This document shows positions 52,782 to 60,302 of a DNA stretch of 64,000 bases, piece after piece (positions within the stretch are counted from its first letter, which is position 1; each line of letters begins with the position of its first letter). The position numbers and the translations under genes were made by a program. The stretch is taken from NCBI GenBank assembly GCA_033344875.1, contig JAWPMO010000001.1:1575595-1639594 (forward strand). Reading direction: 5' to 3'. Origin of the DNA: Ilumatobacteraceae bacterium (GTDB lineage Bacteria; Actinomycetota; Acidimicrobiia; Acidimicrobiales; Ilumatobacteraceae). The notes under the pieces are model-generated. The model saw only the letters and a list, made by a program, of their open reading frames with translations. It made no database searches and was not told where the DNA came from.

Positions 52782-53692
52782 CAGGACAACCCACTCCTGG
52801 TCTGCTGAGGATCGAGGATGGTGCGCAGACCGTCACCGAGCAGATTGAATCCGAGCGCCGTGAAGACGATCGCGAGTCCGGGGAAGAACATCAGGTACGG
52901 CGCCGCCTCAAGCAGCGACTGCGTCTCGTTGAGGAATCTCCCCCACGACGAGGTCGGAGGCTGGACGCCGACGCCGAGGTACGCGAGCGAGGCCTCGATC
53001 AAGATCGCCGCAGCGAACATGACGGAGCCCAGCACGATCAGCAGAGGACTGATGTTCGGTAGGACGTGGCGAACCAGGACGTACGACTTGCGGCGGCCGT
53101 ACCCGTACGCCGCCTCGACGAAGTCGAGCGCCAAGACCTGCCGCGCCGGTCCGATCGTGACACGAGCCGCCACCGGGATCTGCCAGGTGATGATCGCGAT
53201 CGTGGCCGTCGTGTTGCCAGGCCCCAACTTCGCCGCCAGGACCAGGGCAGTGAGGATGCCGGGCAGCGCCAAGCCGGCATCGACGAGCCGGGTGAGTGGC
53301 CCTTGAAAGGTACGGTTCGCGCCGGCGATCGAGAGTCCGATCGCCGCACCGATGACCATCGCTGCGATCGTCGACACGACGCTGACGTACAGCGAGTTCC
53401 GGGCGCCGAGCATGAGTTCGGTGGTGACGTCCCGCCCGGCGCGGTCGGTGCCGAGAAGGAATCCCGGCGACCCGGGCGGCGCGAGCCGGTTCGTCATGTT
53501 CAGCTGATTCGGCGGGTAGGGAGTCCAGATGAACGAGAGCAGCGCTACGAACACGAACGACGCGACGAGGGTGCCGCCGAGATAGAGCGTCAGCGGCAGT
53601 CGGCGAAGCCGCCGCCACCTGGAGGGCTGCGCCGGGATCGCCGTGTCGTCGTCGAACATGTCGTCAACGGTCGTTGTCGTGTTGTCAGACAT
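52781..53692 (-). CDS. ABC transporter permease (DppC-like)
   Basis: A 303-residue permease with an N-terminal Asp/Thr-rich tail, a first helix near 35-55, a periplasmic loop with LLGTDRAGRDV, and five further helices. The EAA loop is visible as VEAAYGYGRRKSYVLVRHVL. ATG at 53692 overlaps the DppB stop by 8 bases. It pairs with the next gene as the membrane channel of the importer. Confidence 0.93.
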   Translation of the reverse strand: MSDNTTTTVDDMFDDDTAIPAQPSRWRRLRRLPLTLYLGGTLVASFVFVALLSFIWTPYPPNQLNMTNRLAPPGSPGFLLGTDRAGRDVTTELMLGARNSLYVSVVSTIAAMVIGAAIGLSIAGANRTFQGPLTRLVDAGLALPGILTALVLAAKLGPGNTTATIAIITWQIPVAARVTIGPARQVLALDFVEAAYGYGRRKSYVLVRHVLPNISPLLIVLGSVMFAAAILIEASLAYLGVGVQPPTSSWGRFLNETQSLLEAAPYLMFFPGLAIVFTALGFNLLGDGLRTILDPQQTRSGLS

Positions 53693-54644
53693 CAGCGTCC
53701 GCCTTGTCGCGAATTCGTGGGTCGAGGAAGCCATAGGCGATGTCGACAAAAAAGTTCAGGATCAGGATCACGAGCATGATCACGAGGGCGAGCGACTGCA
53801 CCACGATCACCTCGCGCCCGAGCGTCGCCGTGACGATGAGGCGCCCGATCCCCGGGAGCACGAACACGTTCTCGACCACCACGGCGCCGGCGATCAACTG
53901 GCCGAATTGGAGCGCCGCCACCGTCACGAGCGGAATGGAGGCGTTGCGGACGCCATGGACGAGAGCCGCACCTCGCCGGCTCCGGCCCCGCGCCATCGCA
54001 GATCGGACGAAGTCTTCGTTCATCACGTCGATCATCGAGGTGCGGACGTATCGCGTGAAGACGGACGTCACGCCGAGACTCAGGGCCAGGACGGGCAGGG
54101 TGATCGAGCGGAGGCACGCCAGGGGATCCTCCGTGAGCGGCACGTAGCCGCCCGTCGGCAACCACCCGAGGCGAACAGCGAAGAACAACACGAGGAGCAG
54201 CCCAGCCCAGAACGTCGGGATGGCGATCCCGATCTGGGTGACGACGTCGACGACGGCGCCTCGAACCTTCTTGGAGTTGATGGCGGAGTAGGTTCCGAGT
54301 GCCAGCGACAACGGCACGGAAACGATCAACGCACCGATGGTGATCATGAGTGTGGGCTCGATACGTCTGACGATCTCGTCGAAAATGTCGTAGCCCATGC
54401 CATACGAGGTGCCCAGGTCTCCGGTCACCACACCCCAGAGCCAGTCGAAGTACTGGACGAAGAGCGAACGGTCGAGCCCGAGTTCCTCGCGCATGAACTG
54501 CACGTCGACGGGCGCTGCTTCTTGGCCGAGCAGGACGGTGACGATGTCGCCACCGAGCAGGTTCACGAGCGAGAAGACGGCAACAGATCCGACGAAGGCA
54601 GCGAACAGAAGGTTCAGGAGCAAACGAAGTGTGTAACGAATCAT
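53685..54644 (-). CDS. ABC transporter permease (DppB-like)
   Basis: A 319-residue permease with six helices. The N-terminal helix and REELGLDRSLFVQYFDWLWG segment, and the EAA loop VRSAMARGRSRRGAALVHGV, are typical of DppB/OppB. ATG at 54644 is chosen by the family start. A pair of strong hairpins lies between this gene and the binding-protein gene upstream, so the permease is probably expressed at a lower level than the binding protein. Confidence 0.93.
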   Translation of the reverse strand: MIRYTLRLLLNLLFAAFVGSVAVFSLVNLLGGDIVTVLLGQEAAPVDVQFMREELGLDRSLFVQYFDWLWGVVTGDLGTSYGMGYDIFDEIVRRIEPTLMITIGALIVSVPLSLALGTYSAINSKKVRGAVVDVVTQIGIAIPTFWAGLLLVLFFAVRLGWLPTGGYVPLTEDPLACLRSITLPVLALSLGVTSVFTRYVRTSMIDVMNEDFVRSAMARGRSRRGAALVHGVRNASIPLVTVAALQFGQLIAGAVVVENVFVLPGIGRLIVTATLGREVIVVQSLALVIMLVILILNFFVDIAYGFLDPRIRDKADADV

Positions 54645-54671
54645 GTGTTCAGAGAGTGTCAGATGGACCGA

Positions 54672-54752
54672 GGGTCGTCCGGTAGCGGATGCCACCGGAC
54701 GACCCATCGACATCGGTGAACTGGTCGGGCCGAGGCACCGACCAGTTCACCG
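54672..54752 (-). terminator. Tandem hairpins between binding-protein and permease genes
   Basis: Reading on the minus strand, a perfect 15-bp stem (54738-54752 with 54714-54728, 9-base loop) lies 8 bases after the binding-protein stop, followed by a perfect 12-bp stem (54694-54705 with 54672-54683, 10-base loop). No T-tract follows. The likely effect is partial termination or protection of the binding-protein mRNA from 3' decay. Confidence 0.7.
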
Positions 54753-54760
54753 TGGAGCTG

Positions 54761-56407
54761 TCAGTCGGACCACCGAGCCGACCGTACGTCGACTGCGTTG
54801 TTGATCCGAACTTCCTGGATGCCGTCGAGGCCGGCCGTCATGACCTGGGGCACCCGCGGTGCAGCGATCACCGTGACCCAGGCCAAGTCGGCCAAGGTCT
54901 TGACCAAATCGGACATCGCAGCGAGGTACTCGTCGTTGTCCGTATACGAGTCGGCGAGGGCCAACTGGTCCTCGAACTCGGGGATGCACAGCTGGGAACT
55001 CTTACCCAGCGGCTCACGCCCACCCTCGCAGCCGTACTGCAGGATGTTCGCCGAGTCGCGGATCTCACTCATGCCGTAGTTGCCCTGCGCCCAGGTCTTG
55101 TCGAGCCAGGTGGTGAGGTCCTCCGAACGACTGTTGACCTTGATGCCGACTGCCCCTAGCTGCTGGGTCAGCACCTCCATGGTGAAGGGGTGCGATGCGA
55201 CCGCAGCGAACGGGTAGTCGACCTCGAGATCCTCGTAGCCGGCCTCGGCGAGCAACGACATGGACGTGTCGGGGTCGTACGGGTACGGGCAATAGTCGCT
55301 GTTGTACGGCTCGGCGTACGGGACAACCATCAGGCACGTCGGATCGGCGTAGCCGTCGTAGACGGCAATCGCTTCTTCGCGATTGACGGCGTGGGCGATC
55401 GCCTGCCGGACACGGATGTCCTGGAACGCCTCCTCGTTGACGTTGAGCCACAGGTACGAGACCTCGCCGGCACTCTCGAACAACACCTTGTACTCAGCGT
55501 CATCGGAGAACGTGGCGACCCGCTCGATACCTTCGGCGAGCACCGCGGTGACGAAGTCGTACTCACCGGCGAGCAGACCGTTGAGGGCCGCCGTCTCGTC
55601 GTCGACGAAGCGCCAGTCGATGACCTCGAAGTACGGCAGGTCCCCCCAGTAGTCCTCGAATCGAGTGAGGGTCAGGCTCGTGTCGGGCTTGTAGTCGCTG
55701 AACACGAAGGGCCCGGTACCGATCATCGTGCTACCGGCGTCGTTGTCCTCGAGGAAGTTCTCGGGAACGACGTAGCCGGCCGAGTTGCCGAGTTCCTTGA
55801 GGAACGTGGCGCTCGGTTGGCTGAGCACGATCTCCACTGTGGTGTCGTCCAGCGCCTCGACGCTCGAAACGATGAGGTGCGGAGCGCTCAACTTGCTGAG
55901 CGGCGACTCGGCGTTCTTGAGCATCGAATACACCACGTCGGCCGAATCGAGCTCCGAACCATCGTGGAACATTGCTTCCCGGATCGTGAAGGTGTAGCTC
56001 AGGCCGTCGTCGCTGATCGACCAATCCTCCGCGAGCATCGGCACGATGCTCCCATCGGGCTTGACCTCGACCAACGTCTCTTGGACGTTGTAGAAGGTCG
56101 GAACACGCAGAGCGTTGGCGCCGACTTCCCAGTAGTTCCAGCTCGCCGGCTCCTGCGGGAGTGTGGCGATGAGGGTCGTGGACTTGCCGTCATCCGACGA
56201 TTCCGAATCGTCGCCTCCGCTCGGTTCTGCTGCTGGCTCGGAGGCCTCGCCGTCGTCCGCAGTGTCGGTCGCCTCCTCGGCGGTATCCGGCTCGTCGGCG
56301 GCGTCGTCGTCGCCTCCGCACGATGCGGCAATGAGCGCCACGCTCATCAGCAGCGCGACGGATCTTCCCCGACGCACTCCTGTTCCGTACCTCAATGTTT
56401 GCAACAC
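54761..56407 (-). CDS. Peptide/oligosaccharide-type ABC substrate-binding lipoprotein (SBP family 5)
   Basis: A 548-residue family 5 solute-binding lipoprotein. The signal peptide ends in VALIAASC (Cys30), followed by a Glu/Asp/Ser-rich linker to about 75. Family landmarks include VPMLAEDWSISDDGLSYTFT, FHDGSELDSADVVYSM and VRQAIAHAVNREEAI. GTG at 56407 is preferred because AGGGGG lies 7 bases upstream. It heads the minus-strand transporter operon. Its upstream region is interrupted by an IS element only about 90 bases away, so its original promoter may be lost or altered. Confidence 0.93.
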   Translation of the reverse strand: MLQTLRYGTGVRRGRSVALLMSVALIAASCGGDDDAADEPDTAEEATDTADDGEASEPAAEPSGGDDSESSDDGKSTTLIATLPQEPASWNYWEVGANALRVPTFYNVQETLVEVKPDGSIVPMLAEDWSISDDGLSYTFTIREAMFHDGSELDSADVVYSMLKNAESPLSKLSAPHLIVSSVEALDDTTVEIVLSQPSATFLKELGNSAGYVVPENFLEDNDAGSTMIGTGPFVFSDYKPDTSLTLTRFEDYWGDLPYFEVIDWRFVDDETAALNGLLAGEYDFVTAVLAEGIERVATFSDDAEYKVLFESAGEVSYLWLNVNEEAFQDIRVRQAIAHAVNREEAIAVYDGYADPTCLMVVPYAEPYNSDYCPYPYDPDTSMSLLAEAGYEDLEVDYPFAAVASHPFTMEVLTQQLGAVGIKVNSRSEDLTTWLDKTWAQGNYGMSEIRDSANILQYGCEGGREPLGKSSQLCIPEFEDQLALADSYTDNDEYLAAMSDLVKTLADLAWVTVIAAPRVPQVMTAGLDGIQEVRINNAVDVRSARWSD

Positions 56408-56499
56408 GATCTTGCCCCCTAGATGTGATGACCGGGAACGTTGTCCCTGGCGGGATGGGATTGTTGGTCCGCTGAATAGGTGAGCCCTCCGAGCGAGGC

Positions 56500-57534
56500 T
56501 GTGTGTCTTCGACAACGCACACCACTCGCAAGGAGAGCTCGATGGGACACGCTAGAACCCAACACCCGAACGCGTCACTGACACCGCTCGGTCGCCGCAA
56601 GATGATTGCCTGTGTGATCGATCGGGGCTGGACGATCGAAGCCACTGCGGAACGGTTCCAGGTCGACGCGAAGACAGTTCGGAAGTGGCGGGACCGGTTC
56701 GTCGCCGAAGGGTCGTCGGGTTTGTTGGATCGTTCGTCGCGGCCGCACCGTTCTCCGAGCGCAACACCTGATGATTGTCGGCGGCGGATCATCGAGCTGC
56801 GTCAACAGCATCGGTGGGGTGCTGCCCACATCGGGTTCGAGGTTGGTCGGGCCAGTTCCACGGTGCAGAAGATCCTCATCGCCGAGGGTCTTGGCCGGCT
56901 CGACTCCGGTGATCGTGCCACCAAGGACTCGGTCGTGCGCTATCAGCGCGATCGGCCCGGTGAGCTGGTCCACGTCGACGTCAAGAAACTCGCTGGCATC
57001 CCCGACGGTGGCGGTTGGCGAATCCACGGCAAAGGCAACGCCCCCACGGCGAAACGGTCAACTACCGGTTACAGGTTCCTGCACTCGGCGCTCGATGACC
57101 GCACCCGCCTCGTCTACTCCGAGATCCACGCCAACGAACAAGCCGTCACCGCCGTCGCCTTCTGGCACCGAGCGAACACCTGGTTCAACGCTCACGGCAT
57201 CACCGTCGAACGAGTGCTGACCGACAACGGGTCCTGCTACAAGAGTCACCTGTGGCGAGACACGCTGCTCGCTGCCGGGATCACCCCGAAACGGACACGA
57301 CCGTTCCGACCCCAGACCAACGGCAAGATCGAACGCTTTCACCGAATCCTGCTCGAGGAATGGGCCTACATCCGCGACTGGCACAGCGACGACGAACGCT
57401 CAGTCGAGTACGACCACTTCGTGCACTTCTACAATCACCACCGAGCACACGGCGCACTCGGATGGTCAACACCAATCGACACGCTCAAGGACAACGTCCC
57501 CGTCATGCACACCTAGACGTTGTTGTGTGGCACA
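56500..57534 (+). mobile_element. IS481-family insertion sequence
   Basis: About 1.03 kb around one intact transposase gene. Candidate ends are TGTGTGTC at 56500 and its inverted counterpart TGTGTGGCACA ending at 57534; both begin with TGTG, as in this family, but the inverted repeats match poorly and no target duplication is evident, so the exact limits are uncertain. The element lies between the transporter operon and a divergent SDR operon. I see no second copy in the window. Confidence 0.7.
56542..57516 (+). CDS. IS481-family transposase
   Basis: A 324-residue transposase, apparently intact. An N-terminal helix-turn-helix (about 10-60, with VIDRGWTIEATAERFQVDAK) precedes a DDE catalytic core: Asp146 (HVDVKK), Asp228 (LTDNGS) and Glu264 (NGKIERFH), a DD(35)E spacing. 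The C-terminal FVHFYNHHRAHGAL motif is standard. ATG at 56542 has AAGGAG 5-6 bases upstream. The protein cuts and pastes or copies its own element. Confidence 0.95.
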   Translation: MGHARTQHPNASLTPLGRRKMIACVIDRGWTIEATAERFQVDAKTVRKWRDRFVAEGSSGLLDRSSRPHRSPSATPDDCRRRIIELRQQHRWGAAHIGFEVGRASSTVQKILIAEGLGRLDSGDRATKDSVVRYQRDRPGELVHVDVKKLAGIPDGGGWRIHGKGNAPTAKRSTTGYRFLHSALDDRTRLVYSEIHANEQAVTAVAFWHRANTWFNAHGITVERVLTDNGSCYKSHLWRDTLLAAGITPKRTRPFRPQTNGKIERFHRILLEEWAYIRDWHSDDERSVEYDHFVHFYNHHRAHGALGWSTPIDTLKDNVPVMHT

Positions 57535-57538
57535 TAGA

Positions 57539-57568
57539 TTTCGTCTATGCTGAGCGGATGTTAGCATA
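57539..57568. promoter_or_regulatory. 30-bp regulatory site B next to the IS end
   Basis: It matches site A (49044-49073) at 23 of 30 bases. TATGCT (57546-57551) and AGCATA (57563-57568) form a perfect inverted repeat with an 11-base centre. It lies about 105 bases upstream of the SDR gene at 57674 and 4 bases from the inferred IS right end. It was probably the shared operator of the divergent SDR and transporter operons. Confidence 0.65.
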
Positions 57569-57673
57569 TCCAGAGTCGGGGGAGCAAGGCTCGGACGTGT
57601 GAACACCGCGTTTCAGTGCCGCCGAACCATCGGCCGCACTCGCTCAGACACATTCTCAAACGGGGGTTGATAC

Positions 57674-58468
57674 ATGGATTCGAACGACGCTGGAATCAGG
57701 GACGGGTCGAACCTGTTCGACCTCAGCGGCATGACCGCTCTCGTCACAGGCGCCGGGTACGGCCTGGGCCGAGGATTGGTCCACGGGCTGGTCGATCACG
57801 GGGCGACCGTCATCGGCCTCGCGCGCAGCGCCGATGCGCTGGCCGAGACGTTCTCCTCACTGGAGGCGCCGCATCGATACCTCGTGGGTGACCTCACCGA
57901 AGATGCGCTCTACGAAGAACTCGACGACATTCCCGAGCACATCGACGTCCTCGTGAACAACGCCGGCGGCGACCCACACACCAAGCCGTGGGGTGAGCAG
58001 TCCGCGCAGGAGTGGCGTGACACCTACGAGATCAACGTCATCGCGATCGAGCGGCTCTGCCGGCTGCTCACCCCGAAGATGATCGACCGCGGATTCGGTC
58101 GCGTGATCAACGTGTCGTCGATCTACGGTTCCATCGGTCAGGACCCTCGGAACACCGGCTCGCGCGGCGGAGCGGGCGCCTATACGGCGGCGAAGCACGG
58201 TCTGATCGGTCTCTCGCATTACCTGGCGTGCCAGATCGGTGCCACCGGCGTCACGGTCAACACCCTGAGCCCGGGCATGATCACCTGGCAGAAGGACCCG
58301 GACGAGGAGACCCAGCGTGTCTGGGACCACCTTGCGGACCAGACGCCGGTCAAGCGAACGAGCTTGCCCGAGGACTACGTGACCGCCACGGTGTTCCTGG
58401 CCGCCCGCGCCTCGGGATTCGTCCACGGGCACAACCTCGTTGTCGACGGCGGATGGAGCATCTGGTGA
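57674..58468 (+). CDS. SDR-family oxidoreductase
   Basis: A 264-residue short-chain dehydrogenase. The cofactor motif is TGAGYGLGRGL, followed by VNNAGGD, catalytic Ser in NVSSIYGSIG and YTAAKHG. The C-terminus ends GHNLVVDGGWSIW. GGGGG before the ATG forms the ribosome site. It is the first gene downstream of regulatory site B and probably cotranscribed with the next SDR gene 37 bases on. A sugar or sugar-acid dehydrogenase role is inferred from context. Confidence 0.92.
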   Translation: MDSNDAGIRDGSNLFDLSGMTALVTGAGYGLGRGLVHGLVDHGATVIGLARSADALAETFSSLEAPHRYLVGDLTEDALYEELDDIPEHIDVLVNNAGGDPHTKPWGEQSAQEWRDTYEINVIAIERLCRLLTPKMIDRGFGRVINVSSIYGSIGQDPRNTGSRGGAGAYTAAKHGLIGLSHYLACQIGATGVTVNTLSPGMITWQKDPDEETQRVWDHLADQTPVKRTSLPEDYVTATVFLAARASGFVHGHNLVVDGGWSIW

Positions 58469-58505
58469 ACTCCCGCACCCATATCACAACGAGCAAAGGC
58501 AGGAC

Positions 58506-59276
58506 ATGACAGGACGACTCGAGAATCGCGTAGCGATCGTCACTGGTGCATCGTGGGGCATCGGAGCCGCTGCGGCCGAGGCGTTCGCCCGTGAAGGCGC
58601 ATGCGTCGTCGTCAACACGTTGCCCGAAGAGCGAATGGATGCGCTGGCACAAGGCGTCGTCGACCGCATCAACGAGTCGGGCGGCCGAGCGATCAAGATC
58701 CCTGGCGACATCAGCGTTCCGGCCGACGTCGATCACCTCATCGACGTCGCCGAGGGCACGTTCGGCGACATCGACATCATGGTGGCCAACGCTGCATACT
58801 CGGAGCGCGGCGTGTGGAACGAGATCCCGATCGAACAGTGGGACCGCACGATGGCGGTCAACCTGCGCGGCACGTATCTCTGCGCCCGCGCCGTGTACCC
58901 CAGCATGCTTCGTCTCGGTCGGGGCAGCATCATCACGCTGACGAGCGTCACGGTCGAACTCGGCATGGCCGGCTTCGTCGACTACGTCACGACCAAAGCG
59001 GGCATTATCGGACTCACACGCTCACTGGCTCGCGAGGTGGGCGGTGACGGCATCCGCGTGAACAGCGTGATGCCCGGAGCGATCCGCACCGAGCAGGAGG
59101 TCGAGCTCAATTTCGACGAACACGAACTCGCTATCCTCTCGGCCGAACGTCAGTCGATTCCTCGTCGCGGCTACGCCGATGATCTGGCCGGCACGTTCGT
59201 CTATCTCGCCTCGGACGACAGTGCCTTCGTGACTGGACAGGTGATCACCGTCGACGGGGGCTGGGTCCACCACTAG
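58506..59276 (+). CDS. SDR-family oxidoreductase
   Basis: A 256-residue short-chain dehydrogenase of the FabG-like style. The cofactor motif is TGASWGIGAAAAE, followed by VANAA (in place of NNAG), Ser in TLTSVTVELG, and YVTTKAG. The C-terminus FVTGQVITVDGGW is typical. ATG at 58506 has a weak AGG ribosome site. With the SDR upstream it may supply two oxidation steps on one sugar path, for instance aldose oxidation and a later keto-deoxy-acid step. Confidence 0.92.
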   Translation: MTGRLENRVAIVTGASWGIGAAAAEAFAREGACVVVNTLPEERMDALAQGVVDRINESGGRAIKIPGDISVPADVDHLIDVAEGTFGDIDIMVANAAYSERGVWNEIPIEQWDRTMAVNLRGTYLCARAVYPSMLRLGRGSIITLTSVTVELGMAGFVDYVTTKAGIIGLTRSLAREVGGDGIRVNSVMPGAIRTEQEVELNFDEHELAILSAERQSIPRRGYADDLAGTFVYLASDDSAFVTGQVITVDGGWVHH

Positions 59277-59400
59277 TTTACGTTCTCACCTCACACAGCC
59301 AGAGGAAGGTAGAAGCGTCCTGAAAACTCCGTCGACTCGATCGAAGAAGAAGAGCAAGAAGCCCGACGCGGGCGCCTCACGGTCGGCACCAAGTGGGACG

Positions 59401-60204
59401 TTGCTGACCCTCGAGCGAGGCATTCGGGTCCTCGAGGAGATCGCTCGGGGGAACGGGCTCGGTACCGCACGGTCGATCGGGGCGTCGCTCAGCATCAACC
59501 AGGGCACCGTCTACCAGATCCTCCGGACGCTCCAGAACAGCGGGTACGTGCATCGCCTCGCAGGTGGGCGCTACCAGCTGGGGGCACGCGTCGCCTATCT
59601 CATCGACGGTTACCAGATCCAAGCGGCCCCGCCTCAGGTCATCATCGATCACCTGCATGCGCTCCACATGGCGACCGACGAAACCGTCTACGCATCGCTT
59701 GCGTTGGGCTCGACGATCGCCATCGTCGCCTCGCACGAGAGCACCAAGCGACTTCGAGTGGGCAGCTTCGAGGTCGGGTTTGCCGACGATCCGCACTCGA
59801 CGGCGTCGGGAAAGGCCTTTCTGGCGTTCTGCGACGCAGAGGAACTCGAGACGTACCTGCCCGGCCGCGAACTCGAGGCGGTAACCGGGCGCACCATCGT
59901 CGACTGGGACCAGCTCCTCACCGAATTCGAGCAAGTGCGTCTCAACGGTGTGGCATTCGATCGCGAGGAGTCCGACGTCGGGATCGCCGGGATCGGCACC
60001 GTGATCATCGGAAGCCACGGCGAACCGGTCGGTTCCTTCGCCGCGGCGATGCCGATCGCTCGCTTCGACGAGGCCAAGGATGACGTCACCACTGCCCTCC
60101 TCAAGGCTGCTGACGATGCGTCGCGGGCGCTCAGATATCGCGGCGAGTACCCGCCGAAGAAGCCGCAGGCCCGAAATCCGAAGAAGCCGTACGTTTCCCG
60201 CTGA
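59401..60204 (+). CDS. IclR-family transcriptional regulator
   Basis: A 267-residue IclR regulator from the TTG shown. The winged helix (about 1-60) has LERGIRVLEEIARGNGLGTARSIGASLS split around the recognition helix. The ligand domain covers about 75-250, with DPHSTASGKAFLAF and RLNGVAFDREESDVGIAGIG as landmarks. The C-terminal tail is Lys/Pro-rich. The true start may be upstream: a basic in-frame extension opens at a CTG (59320) 10 bases after GAGGAAGG. It is the likely ligand-responsive regulator of the surrounding sugar genes and the best candidate to bind sites A and B. Confidence 0.9.
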   Translation: MLTLERGIRVLEEIARGNGLGTARSIGASLSINQGTVYQILRTLQNSGYVHRLAGGRYQLGARVAYLIDGYQIQAAPPQVIIDHLHALHMATDETVYASLALGSTIAIVASHESTKRLRVGSFEVGFADDPHSTASGKAFLAFCDAEELETYLPGRELEAVTGRTIVDWDQLLTEFEQVRLNGVAFDREESDVGIAGIGTVIIGSHGEPVGSFAAAMPIARFDEAKDDVTTALLKAADDASRALRYRGEYPPKKPQARNPKKPYVSR

Positions 60205-60245
60205 GGTGGGCGTCGCACCACCCAGACCGACCCGGAGGACATGAC

Positions 60246-60302
60246 ATGAACACCCGACCACACGAGGTCGCGACGCTGACGACGGGATTCGATCGCCGAT
60301 GA
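60246..60302 (+). CDS. Possible 18-residue leader peptide before the dehydratase
   Basis: An 18-codon frame (MNTRPHEVATLTTGFDRR) starts at 60246, 8 bases after GGAGG, and its TGA overlaps the dehydratase ATG (ATGA). The dehydratase start itself has no ribosome site. This layout suggests that ribosomes reach the dehydratase by coupling from the small frame. The peptide has no recognisable similarity, and it could instead be a chance frame. Confidence 0.4.
   Translation: MNTRPHEVATLTTGFDRR

Noticed and set aside
56500-57534. Precise IS ends with target duplication
   Set aside because: Both candidate ends start with TGTG but their inverted repeats match poorly and no flanking duplication is evident, so limits are given only as approximate.
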